Source of the DNA: Margaritispora aquatica
Lineage: Eukaryota > Ascomycota > Leotiomycetes > Helotiales > Discinellaceae
DNA: 64,000 nucleotides
NCBI GenBank assembly: GCA_007644065.1
Contig: VJWN01000023.1
Coordinates: 321,434 to 385,433 of the forward strand
Direction of reading: 5' to 3'
Under the pieces are notes generated by a model. That model was given only the letters and a program-made list of their open reading frames with translations. It searched no databases and had not been told where the DNA came from. Shown here piece by piece: positions 47,187 through 59,000 of the stretch (its first letter is position 1; the number at the start of each line of letters is the position of its first letter). Position numbers and translations under genes: made by a program.

Positions 47187-48957
47187 CTTGACCTCAAAAT
47201 GTGTTGTGGGGTATGATGAGCAACAGTGTTCGGGATCTTTCCTTAAGAGCTGTTGCTGATGTGAGACTATACGAGTGCGCAGTTGTAATTGGGTGTAACC
47301 CAGTGTGCTTCTACATGGATGCCAAGCCAAGTTTTCGTTACGAAGTTCGGTAAGGAGGGGTTATCACCTTATTACATTAATGTTGACCTTTTGTGGTACA
47401 CTTCACCATGAAATAAGGCAAGATAAATGACGTAGAATATCTTGTTCATATGCCTAGTGGTCCTGTATCGACCTCGACATTTTCAAAACATTCGAGTTGA
47501 GTTTTTCGATTTGGAAATAACTCCGAGTCCAAAGATCAAACACCAGAACCCCTTGTTGTGTTTTGTCTGCATCTCTACAATCATCTCCATCTCAGAATCT
47601 TAGGCCAGCTAGGACACAAGAATCGTAGCAAAACTGGTTGCTTGGAACGAGTTCTTAACGCTCGTTTGTTTAAATGGATTCGTGGCGAATGTCTCTCGAG
47701 CCTTGTATAGATATTGCAAGTCTTACCATCTTCTTCTTGTGGATCACTTTACTCAAATTTGACATCATGCCGGACCTCAAATGGCTCAGTGCAAAGCAAA
47801 AAGGGGGCAAAACAAGGTTCTCATTCTTTTACCCTTTACGGCTCGTTGATGATAAACAAAGTGCATATTCCATACTAAGCAAAATACTGTCAGTGTTTAA
47901 ACTCGTTTTAAGTTTATTTTCAGCCACAGGCTTAGATTTCGTGATTTCATCCTCGAACAGAATCAACGCCCTTGGGATCATAGAGAAAGTCGAGTCCGAT
48001 TCTCCATCTACCTGGTGCTCTTTCCCTCGGGTAAACATCATGATGTATAGTATTTGCAACTTTCCCTCGAGAGTGAGAAAGTGTCGCGCCATCAGGGGAT
48101 GCGATCATGTAGATACCATCCGCATCAAAGCTCCGTTTGCTATAACCAGGCCAAGAACTTACTGCTTATAATTTAGCATTTGATTTGCAACGATCTGAGA
48201 GCAGTGAAATAATCTGTACTTACTGTCTCCTCCGCAGCTCATCTTTCTCGAAGTATCGTCAATGTTGGAAATCCCATCTTGCATGTTGTTATTGTGAGTG
48301 GGTGGCAACTTCGAACATAATTGGAATGGTGGAATAGCGCAAAGTTGCGCCGGCACTCGAATTTGAGCTAAATGTCTATTTCTGAAGACCAGAGAACTTG
48401 TGGTATTTGATTCATGGCCAAAATATGGCTCCAGAAGCTACGATTCGACGCAACAGCAAAAAGCTCGAAAGTTCCAACCATAGCCCTTGACAGCTTGTAC
48501 AACAGAAAAGCTTTCGAAGCGACAGTCAGATGAAATTCCAAATTAAACAACAGCTGGAACGAATGGCTTCTTGTCCCGGAGCCAAGAAAAGCTATCTTGC
48601 AGTGGAGAAACTTGACGAGGTACGAGAAGTGTCAATTAACCCCGCCCCCTTTATTGGTTCGGTTAAAGCTAGACATGTACTCTCGCTTGCTGCCCGCATG
48701 CCGAAGTTCGGTAATGCAACACGAATCCCTACAGATACATGCAGAGCTATTGAATATAACCCAATACTATGTAACGATGCATTCACCGCCTGCCAAGTTG
48801 CGTCTTGGGCTGCGTCTACCGTGACCGGGTTAGTAATCTTGCAGAAATAAGAGCAGTTGAAAGAGAGGATCGGGCCGTCTTCATCCTCATGCCATCGGAA
48901 TTAAATATCTTCCCACCTCCACTTCGAAGGCGAGAGTAACGAAACTCCCTATCAATC
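47187..48957. other. Divergent intergenic region (P450 / GMC)
   Basis: About 1.8 kb between two divergent genes. Frames at 47674-48171 (165 residues) and 48530-48850 (106 residues) on the plus strand have no domain, splice or signal evidence. The region should carry the P450 and GMC oxidoreductase promoters. Confidence 0.4.
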
Positions 48958-50813
48958 ATGAATTTCTCCATCTGTCAGCTACTGCTGATCTTCGCTCAAT
49001 CCGTTGAATTCTCAATCGCAACCGCACCCATCAAAGAATACGACTACGCAAGTCCACTTCCTCATCCTTTCAAAGCTTGACTAACAAGAACCAGATAATC
49101 GTCGGCGGAGGCACAGCTGGTCTTGCCATATCAACTCGGCTTTCTCAGCGCCTCCCGCATTCCCAAATCCTCGTGATTGAAGCTGGGCCCTCCGGCACCT
49201 CAGACCTAGGAATCAACGTCCCGGGCAGAAAGACCTCCACGTTCGGCAGCAAGTACGACTGGAATCTAACCACTATTCCACAGCCGCACGTACACAATCG
49301 CGTCATCGGCCATCCTCGCGGTCATGTTCTCGGTGGATCCTCAGCTATCAACCTGCTGACTTACGATCGCGCGTCCAAGCACGAGTATGATGGCTGGGTA
49401 GAGCTTGGGAATCCGGGGTGGGGATGGAGTCAGTTTTCGAAGATGATGGATCGGACGATGAATTTCACGAGTAGAGGGACGGAGTGGTATGGCGACGAGG
49501 CTGTGAGTACGACAGGTCCGGTTAGAGGGACGATTAATCGCTTCATTCCTGCTTTCCAAGCGGCTTGGGTGCCAGTGCTCAATAGTCTGGGTGTGAAGAC
49601 TAACAAGGAATTCATGGGAGGAAATCCTTTGGGAGTTTCGTACCAATCGAGTAGTATTGATCCTACGCATTACAACCGCTCTTACAGCGCGAATGCTTAC
49701 CTTCCGCTCGCGGGGCCGAACTTGTCGGTAATGACAGAGATGCGAGTAGCGAAGGTCATTATGACGTTGGAGCATGGAAAATACAAAGCGACTGGCGTGA
49801 CGCTTGAAAATGGCACGTTCATTGCTGCCAAGCAAGAGGTCATCCTCTCAGCTGGATCCTTTCACAGTCCAGGACTGCTTGAGCTCTCTGGCATTGGGAA
49901 GAAATCCATCCTCGAAGCAGCAGGTATCCAGCAACTCATCGATCTCCCAGGTGTAGGCGAGAATCTCCAAGATCATATCCGCGTCCAGACTTCATATCAG
50001 TTGAAAGAAACTTATGTATCAACCGACGCTTTTCGCTACAATGCGACATTGGCAACAGAGCAGATGAATCTCTGGATCGACAACAAAGTCTCATTGTACG
50101 ACTACACAGGCAGCGCATACACCTTCCAGACCTGGCCGTCAGCTATCGGCGACGATTCCAATCTCATCGCTCTAGCCAACGCGGCAGTCAATGTGTCATC
50201 TGCGCCTGCACAAAAGAAGATGTTAGAATGGATCACCAATCCCACGATCCCCCAGCTGGAAGTCATTTTCAGTGATGGATACACTGGGGTCAAAGGCTAC
50301 CCCGCAGTGAACACAACACTGTACGGGAAGAAATTCTTCACTCTCATCGCGGGAGTCATGCATCCCCTCTCCAGAGGCAGCGTGCACATCAACGCCTCCG
50401 CACCACTTGGCAAGCCGCTCATCAATCCGAATTATCTCAGCAACGAGCACGATGTGCAGGCTGCTATCGCAGGTGTCAAATATTGTCGCAAGCTAGCGCT
50501 GACACAGCCGCTTCGCGATGTTTGGGTAAGCGAGTATGAACCCGGCTTGGACAGAGCGAATACAGACGCTGAATGGAGGGACTTCGTGCTGAATACCACG
50601 GCGAGCATTTATCACCCAGTGGGCACTTGCGCTATGCTACCGAGGAAAGATGATGGCGTGGTTGACAAAAACTTGAAGGTGTATGGCACGAGCAATCTAA
50701 GGGTAGTAGACGCAAGCATCATGCCTGTGCTCATCTCAGCACATATCCAGACAGCTGTGTATGGAATCGCGGAGATGGCTGCAGATATCGTTGTTAAGGC
50801 TGCAAAACACTAG
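48958..50813 (+). CDS. Secreted GMC oxidoreductase (FAD-dependent)
   Basis: FAD enzyme of the glucose-methanol-choline family (aryl-alcohol oxidase or glucose dehydrogenase type), probably secreted. Exon 1 is 48958-49047 and exon 2 is 49095-50813, giving 602 residues. The 47-nt intron begins GCAAGT and ends ACCAG with a TTGACTAAC branch site: a GC-AG intron. Its removal gives EYDYIIVGGGTAGLAIS, the expected start of the FAD domain; no GT donor gives this frame. Seen: signal peptide (MNFSICQLLLIFAQSVEFSIATA); dinucleotide motif GGGTAGL at 34-40; GGSSAINLLTYDR (GMC signature 1); AGSFHSPGLLELSGIG (GMC signature 2); catalytic His in YHPVGTCAM near 536; and SAHIQTAVYGIAEM near the end. These cover the usual conserved blocks. 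It could supply H2O2 to peroxidases or recycle laccase-made quinones; the substrate is not clear. It is convergent with the CVNH gene. Confidence 0.9.
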
Positions 50814-50922
50814 GATAAATTTCATTACTCGTAATTTTCCAGTACCCAAGATCGGAACGGATATCGTACTACTATTTAGACAAAAACGCCAAGCAAAAGG
50901 CCTCCGTGTTGGAAATTGATCC

Positions 50923-52008
50923 TTATCCAACATACTTCAGCTCACCATTGACATTTCCAATCTTCTCATTCAACCATGTCTTCGCTCCGTTCCACCTCCC
51001 ATTGACATCCGCCAATTCCGCCTCCAACACAGTTCCGTTCTCAGTCAACCGCACATTCCTCGCGCTAGCTGCAAAATTTCCTCCTCCGCTAACCCATTGG
51101 AAGTTTCCGTTATTGTTTGTGATATACTGGTTCAACGCCACACTGCTAAGCTTTGTCCCTCCATAGGGCTGCGTCACGGATGCAATAAGATCGAAATCAT
51201 GATCGAGCGTGATACTGGTGCTAGTAGCCGAGAAATTTCCATTCAAAGCCAAACCACCAGCTGAGACACGTGCAGCGCCTCCTTGGGGAGCATATTGTGG
51301 TTGAGGAGGTCCACTGTACATTGGTGGTGGTTGAGGGGAGTGCGAAGGCGAAGGGGTTGGCTTGTTGTGTGCTTTGTATGCATCTTCGAGCTTGTGTCCT
51401 GCGAATGCACCTCCCAATGTTCCAATTATGCCGTGGCCCATTTTGTGTCCGGCAAAGCCGCCTGCTGCTGCTCCTCCCAGTGCGCCAAGAATTCCGCGCT
51501 CTTCCTCTGTTTGCGCTGGTGGTGCGGTTGCGCCTGGGTAGGAGGAGTATGGAACCTGGGGAGGTCTGCTTCCATAGTTTGGTTGAGGTGGATAAGCTGT
51601 TGCTGGCTGATTGTATGGCGCTTGTGGGGAGTGGTATGGATCTTGGCTTGGTGCTTGGTAGGGGTTATATGGTGATTGAGACTGGGGAGGTGGTGGTCCT
51701 CCATAGTGTTGTTGTGGTGAAGGTGGTCCCCATGGTGGTTGAGGAGGGTAACCACTTGAGTTATGTGGTGGGTATGGAGGTTGAGAGTGGGCTGAGCTGC
51801 CGTATGGTGGTTGTGGAGATGGAGGGTAGTATTCTTGCTTCTCTGCTGGATAGTAACTAGATGGAGGGGGTGGTCCTTGGTAATTCTGCTGCCCTTGAGG
51901 CGGATAACCTTGTGGTTGCCATTGGCTTTGATTCTGATTTTGGTATGGAGGTGGTTGGTTAGGATAATCTTCTCGTCGATTGTCGTACGGTGGATAACCT
52001 TGAGTCAT
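50923..52008 (-). CDS. CVNH lectin domain protein with Pro/Tyr/Gln-rich region and glycine zipper
   Basis: Single exon, 361 residues, with three parts. Residues 1-165 are low-complexity Pro/Tyr/Gln (repeated PPYG, YPPQ and PPPP), with no signal peptide. Residues about 168-207 form a glycine zipper: GALGGAAAGGFAGHKMGHG then GTLGGAFAGHKLEDAYK, a pattern that can insert in or associate with membranes. Residues about 250-361 form a cyanovirin-N homology (CVNH) domain: GNFSATSTSITL, DLIASV, LNQYITNNNGNFQWVSGGGNFAAS, ENGTVLEAELADVNGRW and NVNGELKYV. CVNH proteins bind high-mannose glycans; the two repeats within the domain are visible. It lies 110 bp from the GMC oxidoreductase end (convergent). 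The cell location is unclear: cytosolic by lack of signal, but possibly membrane-attached. The family call is firm. Confidence 0.85.
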   Translation of the reverse strand: MTQGYPPYDNRREDYPNQPPPYQNQNQSQWQPQGYPPQGQQNYQGPPPPSSYYPAEKQEYYPPSPQPPYGSSAHSQPPYPPHNSSGYPPQPPWGPPSPQQHYGGPPPPQSQSPYNPYQAPSQDPYHSPQAPYNQPATAYPPQPNYGSRPPQVPYSSYPGATAPPAQTEEERGILGALGGAAAGGFAGHKMGHGIIGTLGGAFAGHKLEDAYKAHNKPTPSPSHSPQPPPMYSGPPQPQYAPQGGAARVSAGGLALNGNFSATSTSITLDHDFDLIASVTQPYGGTKLSSVALNQYITNNNGNFQWVSGGGNFAASARNVRLTENGTVLEAELADVNGRWNGAKTWLNEKIGNVNGELKYVG

Positions 52009-52858
52009 ATTGGTGGTAATAAATGCTTGAGGCTCCTCGTGAGTGAATTTGAAATGTTTCTGAATATCAACGACAATAACGTGGGGAATGTGAGACCTTG
52101 AAGTAATAGGAATGTGTCTTATAGATGTTGGATGTTAGATGTTTTGTCGGTGCCTGTTTGAAGTTCCACAGGCCTACGCCACGGGGCTGTGCATGCGGGG
52201 CAGTTTTGCAGCCTTGCATTTAGTGGCTGCGCCATAAGCACTAACCTAATATAGCTGTGAGTTGCCACAATCACATCTCGAAAGCTGAAGATTGACGAAT
52301 GATTGTCATCCAACATTGTGAGGCTTTCTCAAAGGCTGATGATCATCATGATCACTCGATCGGAATCGAAAGAACGCGTTCGCTTATTTTTTGAGTTGCA
52401 ATAGGAGGTCAATCTGGTCAGTTCACCTGGTAAGCGTGCTTGTATCTTTTCAAATTTTAGGTCAAGAAGAAAGCATATATAACTCTTAATTAGAAAGGAT
52501 TACCCGTACATCACAGCATTTGATGATGTTTAGCTGGTAGAGAAGCGAATAGTTGTTGATCGGGTAGTGGTATTAAGCGAACCCCTTTAACTGAGGATCG
52601 TAGGTGTTGACAAAACTCCAGTCTAATGTACCTTTAACAAGGCTAGGTTTCAACATAGTTACCACGGTAGATATCGCTCACTTCAAATTAGTACACGTTA
52701 AAATTAAAAAAAAATACGGTATGTCAATAATTCATTTGTGTCTCGCTGCCAAAAAGGACTGATAATTCTCCAGACCTTCTGCCGTCTAAGAACGCAAAAC
52801 CAGCCCGTCCGTCCTCCAAAACTCCTCAACGCCCAATCCTACGACTATCCCAGACGAC
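52009..52858. other. Intergenic region
   Basis: About 0.85 kb holding the CVNH gene promoter and the 3' region of the glycosyltransferase gene. It is AT-rich near 52440-52560 and 52690-52730. No gene seen. Confidence 0.5.
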
Positions 52859-54451
52859 TCAAGTTCTCACATTCGGTCGTCCGGTCCACGCAATGTTCCT
52901 CATCGTCAAAAATGCCCAAATCCGAATAGACCCATGATAATAAGCGAACAATATCTGCACAGGAAAAAGTACCAAGTCTTGCGGATAACGACGATAATAT
53001 CTAGCTGGCTTGATCGCCTTTGTCGCCAATAGTAGTATGCTCATGCCAACCACTGTCCATAGGTTCGCAGCTCCACTCTTCACGAGAAAAAAGAAGAGTA
53101 GCGGATCTACGATAAGCGCAACGTTAAAGAAGGAATGCATGAACATCGCGTAGGTAGTCCATGGGTAGCGATACCAGCAAACGCGGTCTTGAAACAGAGA
53201 CGTTAAATTACTCCGGTACGTTGTTCTTGCCCACCGAAGCAACTGCCCGTTGAATCTCTTCCAACCTCCAACTGTACCGAGAGTGTTGTCCATGATTGCG
53301 TCGGGTGTGTTTCGAAACACAGTCCTCCAACCATTATTCACCATGTATCTCGTAACGAAATTATCGTCGTCGACTTTCATCGTTCTCGTAATGCCAACCT
53401 CGATCCCGCAGATGTTCAATCCGTTCAGCCAGGTTTCGTTGAGATACCCTTGTTGAAAATCTTGCGACTTGAAGATCTCAGTGCGTACTATTGCTGTTCT
53501 TCCTGAAATGACAAATACACCGCCGTCTAAATTGTATGTAGCTGTGCATTCGAAGTTATGCCGCTCAAGGTAAATGCACGCGAAAAAGTTCCGTAGATTA
53601 TCTGATATGACCTCCCAATTCCAAGCCCAAGGTTGCCTCTGTCGTGTTACCGACTTCACCGTACCTACGATTCCCACTCTCTGATCCTCGAATTCGGAAA
53701 GTACAGAAGTCAGGTAAGTAGTTGGCCAGAAGACATGATCATCAACGTATGCCATGAATTTCGTATGCACAATTTCGACGGCCTTCATGATCTGAGCTCG
53801 CTTGTTACCTTGGTTCATTTCGACCACCAAGATCTTATCGGGAGGATGTGAAATACCGGTTTCAAGTCTGATAGAGCGTAAGATCATCTGTGCGGCTCTG
53901 TCACCAGCTCTCTTACGCTCTGGGCCGACTGTTGAGATGATGATCCGGGCTGGGTTGTTCGCTAAGATGCACCGGATGCAGGAGGTCAGTTCGTAGTCAG
54001 TGTCGACATCGCTAATTGTGGGAACGATTACCGTAACATCTCTAGGAAAAACAGTTGGAACTGTTGATATTGGTGCTGCGCGGTGATAGCTGGAAAAATG
54101 GAAAGCAACGACCTGTACGATGATCTTGTTGAATTTGATCGCTAGGAGAAAGAATAACAGCATCAGTGGTATGTTGTTAGAACTGATATCAAGGATCCCA
54201 CTTCCTATGGCAGAGCGCTGTAGGCAATTGTGGATAGCATATGCAGGTAAGCATGGTGGAGCGAAAATTATAAATCTTGTCATGTACTTACCCCTCGGCG
54301 ACAGGAAGGCTCCGAGAAGCGTAAGAATTGACAGCCATGTCACTGTCATAGCAAAAAGCTGGAATAGGAAAGGTGTAAGTGAGATGGTTTTCCCTACTAT
54401 CCATGTTGCAGGACTGTACACTATGCTAGTAATTCCCGAGGCCGCAGGCAT
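52859..54451 (-). CDS. Family 2 glycosyltransferase, Cps1/hyaluronan-synthase-like
   Basis: Membrane polysaccharide synthase of GT family 2, probably acting at the plasma membrane. Single exon, 530 residues. Seen: three N-terminal hydrophobic segments (about 20-45, 55-75 and 90-110); the GT2 catalytic region starting VTVIVPTISDVDTD (about 137); a YVDDHVFWP segment carrying the DxD-like acidic pair (near 243); LDGGVFVISGRTAI; a second acidic site MKVDDDNFVTRY; GQLLRWART, the Q-x-x-R-W-like product-binding motif (about 405); and three or four C-terminal hydrophobic segments. This matches fungal Cps1-type GT2 proteins, which are related to hyaluronan and chitin synthases. A related GT2 class is known to be needed for hyphal growth on surfaces in plant-infecting fungi; whether this gene is that orthologue is not settled. 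The product is unknown. Confidence 0.8.
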   Translation of the reverse strand: MPAASGITSIVYSPATWIVGKTISLTPFLFQLFAMTVTWLSILTLLGAFLSPRGKYMTRFIIFAPPCLPAYAIHNCLQRSAIGSGILDISSNNIPLMLLFFLLAIKFNKIIVQVVAFHFSSYHRAAPISTVPTVFPRDVTVIVPTISDVDTDYELTSCIRCILANNPARIIISTVGPERKRAGDRAAQMILRSIRLETGISHPPDKILVVEMNQGNKRAQIMKAVEIVHTKFMAYVDDHVFWPTTYLTSVLSEFEDQRVGIVGTVKSVTRQRQPWAWNWEVISDNLRNFFACIYLERHNFECTATYNLDGGVFVISGRTAIVRTEIFKSQDFQQGYLNETWLNGLNICGIEVGITRTMKVDDDNFVTRYMVNNGWRTVFRNTPDAIMDNTLGTVGGWKRFNGQLLRWARTTYRSNLTSLFQDRVCWYRYPWTTYAMFMHSFFNVALIVDPLLFFFLVKSGAANLWTVVGMSILLLATKAIKPARYYRRYPQDLVLFPVQILFAYYHGSIRIWAFLTMRNIAWTGRPNVRT

Positions 54452-56022
54452 GTTATTTCCTTGTGATTGATCTCAAATGGCGTGTTCAAGAAACATGCCT
54501 CTCGATGGAGAATTATTTCTAGCATTTTAAGAAACTGAACAGTCTTGTTCTCTATGTGAATCATCTTTCTTTGCTGGGAATTGAAAGATTGAGGTTGAAG
54601 TGATTGTGTCATTTTGGGAGAAAGAACTTTGAGTGGCTAACTATACTATACTGAATCCATGCCATATTGAATGACAGACAAGAAAGTAATTCGAGGACAG
54701 TCGTGCAATTGGCCTGTCAGTGTTCTATGAAGCTTTGTAATTGACTGTGGGGCTGAAGAGGATATACCTATTTATATCGACAGATTCATGGACAATAGAT
54801 TGTAGATATCTCGGTCTTTGTGAGAATTCAAGTGGCTTCTTCAGCTCAGAGCTACTATTCTCTGTTAGCGTTGATAATTTTACTAAGGCGCAAAGTAAAG
54901 GAGAAGAAAAGACATAATTGGCGTTTGAGGTGGTGCTTTGTTAGAGGCCAATACACAGGCCAAGATTTGAGGATATGTCTTTGAGGACAAGGAGAACGGA
55001 GAAGCAGGAGGACATAAAGAAGAGTAGAGCTCCAAGTATAGTGTATGTGTTTTGCAACATTTGTCAAATTTTGTTGCGATTTCAAATTGCTCACTGGGTC
55101 GAATTCAATACTTTGAATTCAACATGATGTAGAATATCCAAGCACAAGGACCAATCTTCCTACGAAATTCAACAATGAAAGAATATTCGTTCTATGGACA
55201 AATTTTAATCATTATGTACCTACTAGAAGGGCTTGACATCCGCCAATAAGGAATTATCTCTATTCAATAAACGAGCAGAAAGTCTGGGGAAATGCGACAA
55301 AGATATCTACATCCCTAGGTTTGCCCCGCTTGTAACATAGACAGGGATTGCGATGACAAAGAGAAAAATCGACAATTGTCCAAGCTTCAGAACGCGAGAG
55401 GGTTATAGGAGCTCTATGGCAATCTGATTGTACCTTGCTTGCTTGGTGAGGAGGTAATAACGTGTAGGCTTGATGTTCGCTTAGTTTTACAGTCAGTAAC
55501 ACCCAAATGCACAATTGCCAGCCGGGTAAATAGATGTTCACCATATCATCATCTGAGCAGTGCTAAACACGAAAGAAACCACCAACAGGAGATTGCTTGC
55601 GTTCATGTCTTGATAAGACAGACAGCACTAAAGCATCGGGGTAAAACAGCATCATATGACTCTGAAATATGCCACCAACCATGGGTATGTGTGAGCTGAA
55701 TGACGAAAGCAAAGAAGCAGCAATCAGATAACGAGTACATGGTCAGAGGCGAAAAATCGATAGGAGAGAAATGAAGCTGTTTGGTATGATACAAGCATCG
55801 TAAGTCATTAACTGCATGTTGAGATGAAGAGGGGTGGAACAGAGGACACAAACATATGGATAAATCGTTGGAAATATCATGCTCATCAAATATCTAACAT
55901 TATATTCGTAGCAGCGCTCGTTCGCTCATCACAAGACGCTCCCCAAAACGCCAGTTGTGTCCCTTTGTCCCAAGACGCCCAACCAACCCAAGGTATCGTA
56001 TTACCATATCTCCTTCCTCAGC
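54452..56022. other. Intergenic region
   Basis: About 1.6 kb upstream of the glycosyltransferase and downstream of POL3. AT-rich, with short frames on both strands and none with domain or splice support. Confidence 0.45.
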
Positions 56023-59000
56023 CTACCAAGCAGCAGGATCCCTATCAAACCTCACCAACTCCTTCCCTGCATCCTCAACATCTTTCTTCGCCTTCATGCG
56101 CATATAAAAAATCGGACAATCTTTCGAGCTGCAAATAACCTCACAATGCATACTCCCTTGACACCTTTGACATTGTGTCCAGAGCCTCCCGAACCTCACT
56201 TCCAGATCAGAGACCTTGCTCAGGGTTTTCTGGTACAGCTCGCCTACGCGCGGAGCACAGTTTGAACAGACTGCGCCGCCAGACTCGTTTTTGCCGACTA
56301 GAGGCTTCTTGCAGCCCATGCAGGTGAAGGTCTTTTTGGTGAATTTCATCAAACCACCGATTGAGGGTGCTGCAATAGATACGGATCGAGTGTGATCACC
56401 TGCGAGAAGGGAATTGGCTTTTGCTTCTCCCAAGATAGGCTCGAAAATTCTGCCGAGGGGTTTGGCAAGCTGGTTGTCGAGGTAGTACTTTGTATCAATT
56501 GGAATGTTGTTTTCAAGCACGAAGATTGGATCTTCAGATCGCTCAAAATTCTTGGCTCCTGCTACGCCTTTGATGATCACATAGGCTACACGGTCACCAA
56601 GCGCAGGCGCAGAACCAGCATCGCGCTTCTTCATACGCTCTGCTAGTTCTACGTGAGCTTGCTTTGCGGTGTAATCAGCTTTTGCAAGCGCCTTTGTGAT
56701 CACGAGCTTTGACATGTCGATTTTGTTTTGCAGCAAATCTGAGATCGTATCCTTGACGTAGCTACGGAGCGTTAGCAAAAGATCTCAAGTTTCCGAGAAC
56801 AAACTTACTCTTGAGCACCTTGAACATCCTGATCGATCAAAATCATGCGCAAGACAGTCTCAATGACATTCTGCACAAGTCGACAATTGTCTCTTCGGAC
56901 TGTCTCGATACCTTTCGTATCCATCTTGTCGTACTTGTTCGGATTCGTCCAATATAAACCAGCGTACCGTTTCTTGTTGATAAGGAGGTAGGGGAAATAG
57001 ATCTTCTCGAATTCAAGTTTGATAGGTTTGATGAATTTCGAGGACACATATGCTGCTGCCTCTTCTCCAAGCTTCATGGCCTCTGCAAGATCCTTGGTTC
57101 CAAACTTCACCATGACAGAATCAGTGTCACCGTAAATGACCTGAGCATCATGCGTGTAGCCATTGGCGATTGTGTACTTTGCCTCGACTTCGTTTTTGGT
57201 CTTCTCAATCATTTGACGACCGTAGCTTGTGGTACTACTGGCAATTTCAAGACAAGGAAGCTTCCCTACCGTTGCACCAGTCAGACCATAGACTGAGTTT
57301 GCACTGATCTTTAAAGCCAACTGTCTACCGTTCAACACAGCCTTTTTGAAGGGATCGGTTTCAACCGCAAGTTCTCTTTTGGCTTGTTTTCTTGCTGATA
57401 GCAATTCTTCTAGAATTTGCGACAATAAGCCTTTCCTCTGTTTGGTGGTGCAAAACATATCACCAGTCGGCGTGACGATGTAATCCTCGTCCTTAACAAG
57501 TTTCAGCTTCTCTACAGCTGTCTTGTTGAGGAGTGTCGTGTAACACAAATTATGTGCTTGAATGATACTCGGATACAGAGAAGCAAAATCCAAGGTCGCG
57601 ATAGGGACACTATAATATCCCCTAGTTGGCTCGATGACTGTGGCTCCTTCGTATTGTTCATTAGTTCCAGTTGGTGATAAATTTGGTATCACCAGCTTCT
57701 GATCTAAAGCTTTTCGGAAAAGCTGACTGACAAACTTCACTTGTTGACCACGAGAAAGGAGGTAATTGAAAGGCACACCCGTGACTCTGGACATTTCGGT
57801 GTAATTTTCAAGACAGGACAGCTTATCCATCAGCCGCTGTGGTAGATAAGCATCCTTTAAACAGTACACTGCTAATCGTCGCCTCGTTTCTGGTGTTCCA
57901 TTGAATAATTCTGTGATCATGGTATGATGGACATCTTCTTTCTGTTCGCCCAGGAATTGTGCACAAACAGAGTTGAGGGTGTAACTTCGCAACTGATGAT
58001 CTCTTTGTACCAATTGAAGGAGATCGAGTTGCAACCGTCCATTCGTGTTTGTATCCTTCGTATCTCGATTTCCCATCTGCTTGCTTGAGAAATTCGTCGA
58101 CTTCGATGTAGACCTCTTATTCAATAATCGAGTCCATTTGTTGAAGTCATCCAGCCTCAAATGCTTCGCACGATCAAGTAGGTATGGGAAGTCGAAATTG
58201 GCAATGTTGTATCCGATAATCAAATCTGGATCGACTTGTTCCAAAAATTCTCTCCACTTCATGAGCATCGTTTCCTCCTTATCAAAGTCAAAGATCTGGG
58301 TATTGACAATTGAACTTGTCGTATCGAGGCAAAAGACATTCCGCACAAATGGCTTCTTCTCTCCGTATCTTGTCACAACATTTGCAATTTGAATTACCGG
58401 GTCCATATGTGCTTCTGGAAAGATACCCTTACGACCTGCGCACTCGATATCAAACGAAAGTATCCTCAGTGGTGCCATTTTCGCCCATTCTCCTTCTGGC
58501 TTGTGTGCAATCAAATCTCGATAAGATACTCTTGCTTCAATCTGGCAATTCGAATGTCGTTCATGAGCTGGTATCATTTGATACAACTTCGCGGGCACTT
58601 CCACCCATGACATACCTGAAATCTGTAAAACTTTAGCTGAGCAATACAAGATTGTGAGTTGCAACACAAACCTTGCAGTCAATCATAAATCGCAATACAT
58701 ATTGAATACTATCGAACGTCAATATGCCATCCTTGCCGTTTGTCTTCCACATCTGCTTCCAGTTGGCCAATCCCCCAGGCTTTTCGAAGGCGGACCGGAC
58801 CGTAGGAGCAAATTTTGGATCCGTGACCGTTATCTTGAGATATGCATGTTGCACATTGCCTTGGAACCCATAGAGATTCTCTCTTTTTACGATCTGTACT
58901 GAGTGTATCGCCGGTTGATGTGATCCAATTTGAGAGTCCAACCATATCTTGTAATTCTCGCAATCATGAGTCGTAAATCCATCAGGAGCAGCAACGTATA

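Noticed and set aside
47674..48171. 165-residue plus-strand frame between P450 and GMC genes
   Set aside because: No domain, no matching splice partner; could be the promoter region of both genes.
48530..48850. 106-residue plus-strand frame upstream of the GMC gene
   Set aside because: Open on both strands, no domain; lies where the GMC promoter is expected.
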